Shown here: positions 14,603-18,514 of the stretch, one piece after another | Layout of the letters: the number at the start of each line of letters is the position of its first letter | Position numbering within the stretch: the first letter of the stretch is position 1 | From: Acetobacteraceae bacterium | GTDB lineage: Bacteria; Pseudomonadota; Alphaproteobacteria; Acetobacterales; Acetobacteraceae | Reading direction: 5' to 3' | NCBI GenBank assembly: GCA_020853405.1 | Contig: JADYYZ010000466.1 | Location: 1 to 18,514, forward strand | Length of the DNA: 18,514 bases | Notes under the pieces: model-generated | The model's database searches: none | What the model was told of the DNA's origin: nothing | The model's input: only the letters and a program-made list of their open reading frames with translations | Position numbers and translations under genes: made by a program

Positions 14603-14617
14603 CGGCAGTATCTGCCG
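14603..14617. promoter_or_regulatory. Dyad CGGCAG-TAT-CTGCCG, candidate activator (FlbD-like) site
   Basis: A perfect 6-bp inverted repeat with 3-nt centre lies about 90 bp upstream of the predicted flgF transcription start, a normal place for a sigma-54 enhancer. The CGGCA...TGCCG core recalls, from memory, the ftr sites of the Caulobacter activator FlbD. It is also 160 bp before fliL and could act on both operons. The symmetry is seen; binding is inferred. Confidence 0.45.
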
Positions 14618-14775
14618 CCGGCGTCGCCGCCGGGCGGCCGCACGCGGGCGCGTTTCAGCCTTCCTTAACCGCCGGCCGCGATGCTGGCGCCCGCACCACC
14701 GGGGCGGGCCACGCAAAGGCGGGCCATCCGGCGGTGTGATCGATCAACCTGCGCGCAGGGGCAGGCCAGACGCAG

Positions 14776-15294
14776 ATGAGTGCGGCGGCATCAGCATCGG
14801 CCGAGGCGGCGTCGCAGGGCGGCGACGCCGAGGCGCCGGCGGCCGGGGGCGGCAGGAAGAAACTGCTGCTGCTGGCAGCGCCCGTGCTGCTGGGCGCGAT
14901 CGGCGCCGGCCTGTGGTTCAGCGGCATCCTGCCCGGCCTGATCGGCGTCGGCCAGCGGGCAGAACAGCAGCAGGCGGCGGCGCCGGTGGTGCCCGGCTTC
15001 TTCGAACTGCCCGAGATCCTGGCCAACCTGAACGCGCCCGGCCGGCGGCCGTCCTACATGCGGCTGAAGGCGAAGCTCGAGCTCGCCGATGCGCGCGACA
15101 GCGAGCATGTGCGCATCGCCCTGCCGCGGCTCCAGGACCTGTTCAACACCTACCTGCGCGAGGTGCGCCCCGAGGAACTGCGCGGCAGCGCCGGCACGCA
15201 CCGCCTGCGCGAGGAGCTGCTGGCACGTGCCGCGATCGCGGTGGCACCGGCAAGGATCACCGACATCCTGTTCGTCGAGATGCTGGTGCAATGA
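14776..15294 (+). CDS. fliL: Flagellar basal body-associated protein FliL
   Basis: Inner-membrane protein that surrounds the stators and supports motor torque, 172 aa. A short Ala/Glu-rich cytoplasmic N-terminus (1-27) is followed by RKK and one membrane helix at about 28-50 (LLLLAAPVLLGAIGAGLWFSGIL). The periplasmic domain has GFFELPEILANLNAPGRRPSYMRLKAKLELADARDSEHVRIALPRLQDLFNTYLREVRPEELRGSAGTHRLREELLARAA and ends DILFVEMLVQ, the usual FliL terminus. The ribosome site is weak (GGGGCAGG farther upstream). Its stop overlaps the fliM start (ATGA), so the two are translationally coupled. Confidence 0.95.
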   Translation: MSAAASASAEAASQGGDAEAPAAGGGRKKLLLLAAPVLLGAIGAGLWFSGILPGLIGVGQRAEQQQAAAPVVPGFFELPEILANLNAPGRRPSYMRLKAKLELADARDSEHVRIALPRLQDLFNTYLREVRPEELRGSAGTHRLREELLARAAIAVAPARITDILFVEMLVQ

Positions 15295-16370
15295 GCGGCA
15301 CGAACGGCACTCCCGACTCCGACGGGGCACTGGCCGCCGCCTGGGGTGGTGCCAGCGGCGCCGGCGGCGAGGGTGAGGCGGCGCAGGAAGGCCAGGTCGA
15401 GCCCGCGCGCGTCCTGAACCAGAACGAGATCGACAGCCTGCTCGGCTTCGATGGCGCCGGCGGCGCCGAGGATGCCAAGAGCGCGATCGAGCGCATCATC
15501 AGCTCGGGCCTCGTCAGCTACGAGCGCCTGCCGATGCTGGAGATCGTGTTCGACCGCCTGGTGCGGATCATGAGCACGAGCTTGCGCAACTTCACCAGCG
15601 ACAATGTCGAGGTCGGCATCGACAACATCGTCAGCCTGCGCTTCGGCGACTACCTGAACTCCATCCCGCTGCCGGCGATGCTGGCCGTCTTCAAGGCCGA
15701 GGAGTGGGACAATTACGGCCTGCTGGTGATCGATTCCGCGATGATCTACTCGATCGTCGATGTGCTGCTGGGTGGCCGGCGCGGCACCGCGGCGATGCGC
15801 ATCGAGGGCCGCCCCTACACCACCATCGAGCGCAGCCTGGTCGAGAAACTGATCCAGGTGGTGCTGACCGACCTGCAGGCCGCCTTCGACCCGGTCTGCC
15901 CGGTCACCTTCCGCTTCGAGCGGCTGGAGACCAACCCGCGGTTCGCCGCGATCTCGCGGCTGTCGAACGCGGCGATCCTCTCGAAACTGCGGGTCGAGAT
16001 GGAGGATCGCGGCGGCAAGCTCGAGCTGCTGCTGCCCTACGCCACGCTGGAGCCGGTGCGCGAGCTGCTGCTGCAGATGTTCATGGGCGAGCGGTTCGGC
16101 CGCGACAGCATCTGGGAAAGCCACCTGGCCGAGGAACTGTGGCAGACCGAGATCGAGCTCGCCGCCGTGCTCGACGAACAGACGATGCAGCTGTCCGACG
16201 TCGTCAACCTGAAACCCGGCGATCGCATCGCCTTCAATGTCGTGCCCGGCGCGCCGGTGCAGCTGCGGTGCGGCGCCGTGCCGCTGTTCGAGGGCGCGAT
16301 GGGGCGGCGCCAGGCGAAACTCGCGGTGCGGATCGAGCGTGACCTTCCCCGCCCGGAAAAGGCGAGCTGA
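15291..16370 (+). CDS. fliM: Flagellar motor switch protein FliM
   Basis: Rotor C-ring protein that binds phosphorylated CheY and sets rotation, 359 aa. The N-terminal CheY-binding segment LNQNEIDSLLGF is at 42-53, placed deeper than in E. coli by a Gly/Ala-rich lead. The middle domain has YERLPMLEIVFDRLVRIMSTSLRNFTSDNVEV, SIPLPAMLAVFKAEEWDNYGLLVIDSAMIYSIVDVLLGGRRG and FRFERLETNPRFAAI. The SpoA-like C-terminal domain has IELAAVLDEQTMQLSDVVNLKPGDRIAFNVVPGAPVQLRCGAVPLFEGAMGRRQAKLAVRI. ATG 15291 overlaps the fliL stop. The gene ends 2 nt before the DUF6468 gene. CheY is encoded downstream in the same direction, matching the interaction. Confidence 0.98.
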   Translation: MSGTNGTPDSDGALAAAWGGASGAGGEGEAAQEGQVEPARVLNQNEIDSLLGFDGAGGAEDAKSAIERIISSGLVSYERLPMLEIVFDRLVRIMSTSLRNFTSDNVEVGIDNIVSLRFGDYLNSIPLPAMLAVFKAEEWDNYGLLVIDSAMIYSIVDVLLGGRRGTAAMRIEGRPYTTIERSLVEKLIQVVLTDLQAAFDPVCPVTFRFERLETNPRFAAISRLSNAAILSKLRVEMEDRGGKLELLLPYATLEPVRELLLQMFMGERFGRDSIWESHLAEELWQTEIELAAVLDEQTMQLSDVVNLKPGDRIAFNVVPGAPVQLRCGAVPLFEGAMGRRQAKLAVRIERDLPRPEKAS

Positions 16371-16372
16371 GC

Positions 16373-16861
16373 ATGCCGCTGCTGGAACCATGGATTTCGA
16401 TCGCGGTCATCGTGCTGCTGGCAGCCACGCTGTTCCACGCGGTGCGGCTGGAACGCCGCCTCGGCGTGCTGAAGCGCGACCGCGCGGCGCTGGAGGCACT
16501 GGTCAAGGGCTTCAACGACGCGACCATTCGTGCCGAGGCGGCGACCGCGCGCCTGCGTGGTGCCGCGGAAGGTGCCGGCAAGGCGCTGTCGGCGCAGCTC
16601 GAGGGTGCCGAGACCATCAAGTCCGATCTCGCGTTCCTGATCGAGCGTGGCGAATCGCTCGCCGACCGGCTCGACCAGGCGGTGCGCACGGCCCGCCAGG
16701 CGCCGCCGCCGGCGGCGGCGTTCGTGCCCGGCGCCGGGGCCCTGCCGCGGCCGGCCTTCGCCGAGCCCGCCGCCACGCCGGAACCGGTGCCGGAGCCGGA
16801 GCCGCGGGTGCGCAGCCAGGCGGAACGCGACCTGCTGCGCGCGCTGAAACTGGCGCGCTAG
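16373..16861 (+). CDS. DUF6468-like membrane protein of the flagellar operon
   Basis: 162 aa, function unknown. An N-terminal membrane helix (residues about 5-24, PWISIAVIVLLAATLFHAVRL) is followed by a coiled-coil region (25-105: LGVLKRDRAALEALVKGFNDATIRAEAATARLRGAAEGAGKAL, then IKSDLAFLIERGESLADRLDQAV). After that come a Pro/Ala/Glu-rich linker (110-147) and a short end RSQAERDLLRALKLAR. I place it in DUF6468 from memory, because that family occurs between fliM and motE in alphaproteobacteria. ATG 16373 is 2 nt after the fliM stop and AAGGCGAG precedes it. The next gene starts 15 nt later. A role at the rotor-stator interface is inferred only from position and topology. Confidence 0.8.
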   Translation: MPLLEPWISIAVIVLLAATLFHAVRLERRLGVLKRDRAALEALVKGFNDATIRAEAATARLRGAAEGAGKALSAQLEGAETIKSDLAFLIERGESLADRLDQAVRTARQAPPPAAAFVPGAGALPRPAFAEPAATPEPVPEPEPRVRSQAERDLLRALKLAR

Positions 16862-16876
16862 CAAAGGAGGCAGGTG

Positions 16877-17653
16877 ATGCCGAAATTCCCCGCGTCCCGC
16901 CTTCCGGCGCCGCGCGTGCTGCCGATGGCGATCCTGGCGATGGGGGCGCTGCTGGCGACCAGGGCGGCGGAACTCGGCGGGTTCGGGCCGACCAGGCTCG
17001 CGCCGGCGGTGGCCAGCGGTGCTGCCGGGCTGATCGCCTCGGGCCTGCTGCCCACGGTGCTGGCGCCGGCGCAGGCCGCCGGGCAGCCGCCGCCCGATGT
17101 CTCGCCGGCGATGCTGAACCCTGGCCTCGGGCGCGGCCGCGCCGCCGCCGAAGCGGCCGCCGCAGCCGCCGCGGCAGGTGTCGCATCCGCGCAGCAGGGC
17201 GTGCCGCTGCAGGTCGATCCGCCCGGGCCGCCCCCGGTCAGCGCCGCCGAACGCCAGCTGCTGGAGGATCTCCGCGCACGGCGGCTGACGCTCGATGCGC
17301 GCGAACAGGAGATCGCCACGCGCGAGGCGGTGCTGGGTGCCGCGGAACGGCGGCTGTCGCAGCGGGTCGAGGAGCTCAGCGTGCTGCAGGCGCGGCTCGA
17401 GGCGCTGGACCGTGCCGCGCGCGAGCGCGAGGAGGCGAACTGGACCAACCTCGTGCGCATCTATGAAAGCATGCGCCCGCGCGATGCCGCCCGCATCTTC
17501 AACGAGCTGGAGATGCCGGTGCTGCTGGAGGTGGTGGCCCGGATGAAGCAGCGCGCCGCCGCGCCGATCCTGGCCGGCATGGATCCGGCGCTGGCGCAGA
17601 AGGTCACCGCCGAGCTGGCCGCGCGGCAGTCGCGCCGCAGCGAAGGCAGCTGA
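16877..17653 (+). CDS. MotE-like flagellar protein
   Basis: 258 aa, resembling MotE, the periplasmic chaperone for the stator-associated protein MotC in Sinorhizobium. An N-terminal hydrophobic stretch (about 14-30, VLPMAILAMGALLATRA) acts as signal or membrane anchor. It is followed by a long Ala/Pro-rich region (about 40-120) with an Ala run near 89-100. A coiled coil lies at 122-190 (QLLEDLRARRLTLDAREQEIATREAVLGAAERRLSQRVEEL). The conserved C-terminal domain is LVRIYESMRPRDAARIFNELEMPVLLEVVARMKQRAAAPILAGMDPALAQKVTAELA, an MgtE_N-like helical fold. AAAGGAGG (16863-16870) is 6 nt before ATG 16877; a GTG at 16874 would add one residue. In Rhodospirillales without MotC the partner may differ. 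Confidence 0.82.
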   Translation: MPKFPASRLPAPRVLPMAILAMGALLATRAAELGGFGPTRLAPAVASGAAGLIASGLLPTVLAPAQAAGQPPPDVSPAMLNPGLGRGRAAAEAAAAAAAAGVASAQQGVPLQVDPPGPPPVSAAERQLLEDLRARRLTLDAREQEIATREAVLGAAERRLSQRVEELSVLQARLEALDRAAREREEANWTNLVRIYESMRPRDAARIFNELEMPVLLEVVARMKQRAAAPILAGMDPALAQKVTAELAARQSRRSEGS

Positions 17654-17731
17654 GGCCGGCCGGCGCGTGCCCGCCCGTTAACCCAGAGCGGCCGGTTTCG
17701 CGCTACCAGCCGCCATCGAAGGAGCCCACAA

Positions 17732-18118
17732 GTGGCCATCGACAGGAACACGCCGATCCTGATCGTCGACGACTACAAGACCATGCTGCGGATCATCCGC
17801 AACCTGCTGCGCCAGCTCGACTTCAGCAATGTCGAGGAAGCGACCGACGGGGCCGAGGCGCTGACCAAGCTGCGCGGCGGCGGCTTCGGACTGGTGATCA
17901 GCGATTGGAACATGCAGCCGATGACCGGGCTGCAGCTGCTGCTGGAAGTGCGTGCGGACGGGCGACTGAAGCACCTGCCGTTCATCATGGTCACCGCCGA
18001 AAGCAAGACCGAGAACGTGGTGGCGGCGAAGCAGGCGGGTGTCTCGAACTACATCGTCAAGCCGTTCAATGCCGAAACGCTGCGCGACAAGATCGAGAAG
18101 GTGCTTGGCCATGCCTGA
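17732..18118 (+). CDS. cheY: Chemotaxis response regulator CheY
   Basis: Single-domain receiver, 128 aa, that when phosphorylated by CheA binds FliM and changes flagellar rotation. The acidic pair Asp13-Asp14, phospho-acceptor Asp58 (VISDWNM), Thr88 (VTAES), switch Tyr107 and Lys110 (IVKPF) are all present. There is no output domain. The start is GTG 17732, with AAGGAG at 17719-17724, 7 nt upstream. The 78-bp gap after the MotE-like gene has TTAACC (17678-17683) but no convincing promoter, so it may be co-transcribed with the genes before it. Its last 8 nt overlap cheZ. Confidence 0.97.
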   Translation: MAIDRNTPILIVDDYKTMLRIIRNLLRQLDFSNVEEATDGAEALTKLRGGGFGLVISDWNMQPMTGLQLLLEVRADGRLKHLPFIMVTAESKTENVVAAKQAGVSNYIVKPFNAETLRDKIEKVLGHA

Positions 18119-18514
18119 CGGCCGGAGGCTGCCGGCGCGCGGCGCGCCCGCCGCGACCGATTCGGCGATCCTTGCCCAGGTCGAGGCGCTGGGCCGTACC
18201 ATCGCCGAGGCGCGCGAGGAGATCGCCGCGCTTCGCATGGATGACATCAACCGCGCCTTCATCCCGAGCGCCACCGACGAGCTCGATGCGATCGTCGCCG
18301 CCACCGCGGCGGCCACCAACGAGATTCTCGACTGCGTCGAGACGGTCGAGCGGGTCGCCGCGCAGCTTGGCGCCGGCGCGGCCGAGCCGCTGCGCCAGGC
18401 CACCACCCGCATCTACGAGGCGTGCGGCTTCCAGGACATCACCGGCCAGCGCGTGACCAAGGTGGTGGCGACACTGAAATCGATCGATGCCCGGGTGCAG
18501 GCGATCATCGCGAC
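18111..18514 (+). CDS. cheZ: CheY-P phosphatase CheZ (partial, N-terminal part)
   Basis: Phosphatase that removes phosphate from CheY-P, here 134 residues before the window ends. The helical core is visible (SAILAQVEALGRTIAEAREEIAALR, then TDELDAIVAATAAATNEILDCVETVERVAAQL). The catalytic motif CGFQDITGQRVTKVV has Asp109 and Gln113 with the same spacing as Asp143/Gln147 of E. coli CheZ. ATG 18111 overlaps the end of cheY by 8 nt, which implies translational coupling and a fixed CheY:CheZ ratio. The CheY-binding C-terminal helix would lie beyond the edge and cannot be checked. Confidence 0.92.
   Translation, partial: MPDGRRLPARGAPAATDSAILAQVEALGRTIAEAREEIAALRMDDINRAFIPSATDELDAIVAATAAATNEILDCVETVERVAAQLGAGAAEPLRQATTRIYEACGFQDITGQRVTKVVATLKSIDARVQAIIA

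Larger units (their letters stand above)
14504..14775. other. Divergent flagellar control region flgF / fliL
   Basis: 272 bp without a gene. Toward flgF it has a ribosome site, the sigma-54 promoter (14533-14547) and the CGGCAG dyad (14603-14617). Toward fliL it has TTAACC at 14665-14670, a possible CtrA half-site without its partner half, and the palindrome TGATCGATCA at 14737-14746. I see no clear sigma-54 or sigma-70 promoter for fliL. Confidence 0.55.

Noticed and set aside
14665..14670. TTAACC before fliL, and again at 17678-17683 before cheY, as CtrA boxes
   Set aside because: CtrA sites need two TTAA halves 7 nt apart. Only single halves are present, so they are mentioned but not called.
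14701..14715. GG-N10-GC pattern before fliL as a sigma-54 promoter
   Set aside because: Only the two GG/GC dinucleotides fit; the rest of the -24 and -12 blocks does not match.
14504..14716. Extension of flgF upstream to a 316-aa protein
   Set aside because: It is Arg/Gly low-complexity, crosses the sigma-54 promoter, and FlgF proteins start at the ATG 14503 position with a good ribosome site.

Overview
The window is chromosomal DNA of a high-GC alphaproteobacterium, most likely Rhodospirillales/Acetobacteraceae. This placement is inferred from GC content, protein style and the flagellar gene order flgFGAH / fliL-fliM-DUF6468-motE-cheY-cheZ, not from a search. Coding density is high. I see no rRNA, tRNA, CRISPR, insertion sequence or phage gene.

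Region 1 (1-1502, minus strand): an Rrf2/IscR-type Fe-S regulator followed by the 5' two thirds of sufB, i.e. the start of a SUF Fe-S cluster assembly operon. A perfect 11-bp inverted repeat lies in the divergent region upstream of the regulator.

Region 2 (1711-6807, plus strand): acyl-CoA metabolism. A PaaG-like enoyl-CoA hydratase/isomerase is followed by a structured 148-bp gap. Then comes a tight operon of a 3-hydroxyacyl-CoA dehydrogenase-like SDR, an acyl-CoA dehydrogenase and an ADP-forming acyl-CoA ligase. Together they could activate an organic acid to its CoA thioester and carry out the first beta-oxidation-type steps; the substrate cannot be read from the sequence. The last gene junction is made of three tandem 14-nt units, each with an ATGA stop/start overlap, creating two 5-codon mini-ORFs in series.

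Region 3 (6851-10387, minus strand): three closely packed genes of unknown function. In transcription order they are a helical TelA-like protein, a single-pass membrane protein (DUF6384-like), and a coiled-coil protein with a Gly-rich tail. This is the best candidate in the window for an undescribed system, probably envelope- or stress-related.

Region 4 (10525-11181, plus strand): a glutathione S-transferase.

Region 5 (11195-18514): two divergent flagellar/chemotaxis operons. Leftward, flgF-flgG-flgA-flgH encode the distal rod and L-ring proteins plus the P-ring chaperone. A near-consensus sigma-54 promoter precedes flgF, and a short dyad resembling an activator site lies farther upstream. 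Rightward, fliL-fliM-DUF6468-motE-cheY-cheZ encode motor, switch and signalling proteins; cheZ runs off the end of the window.
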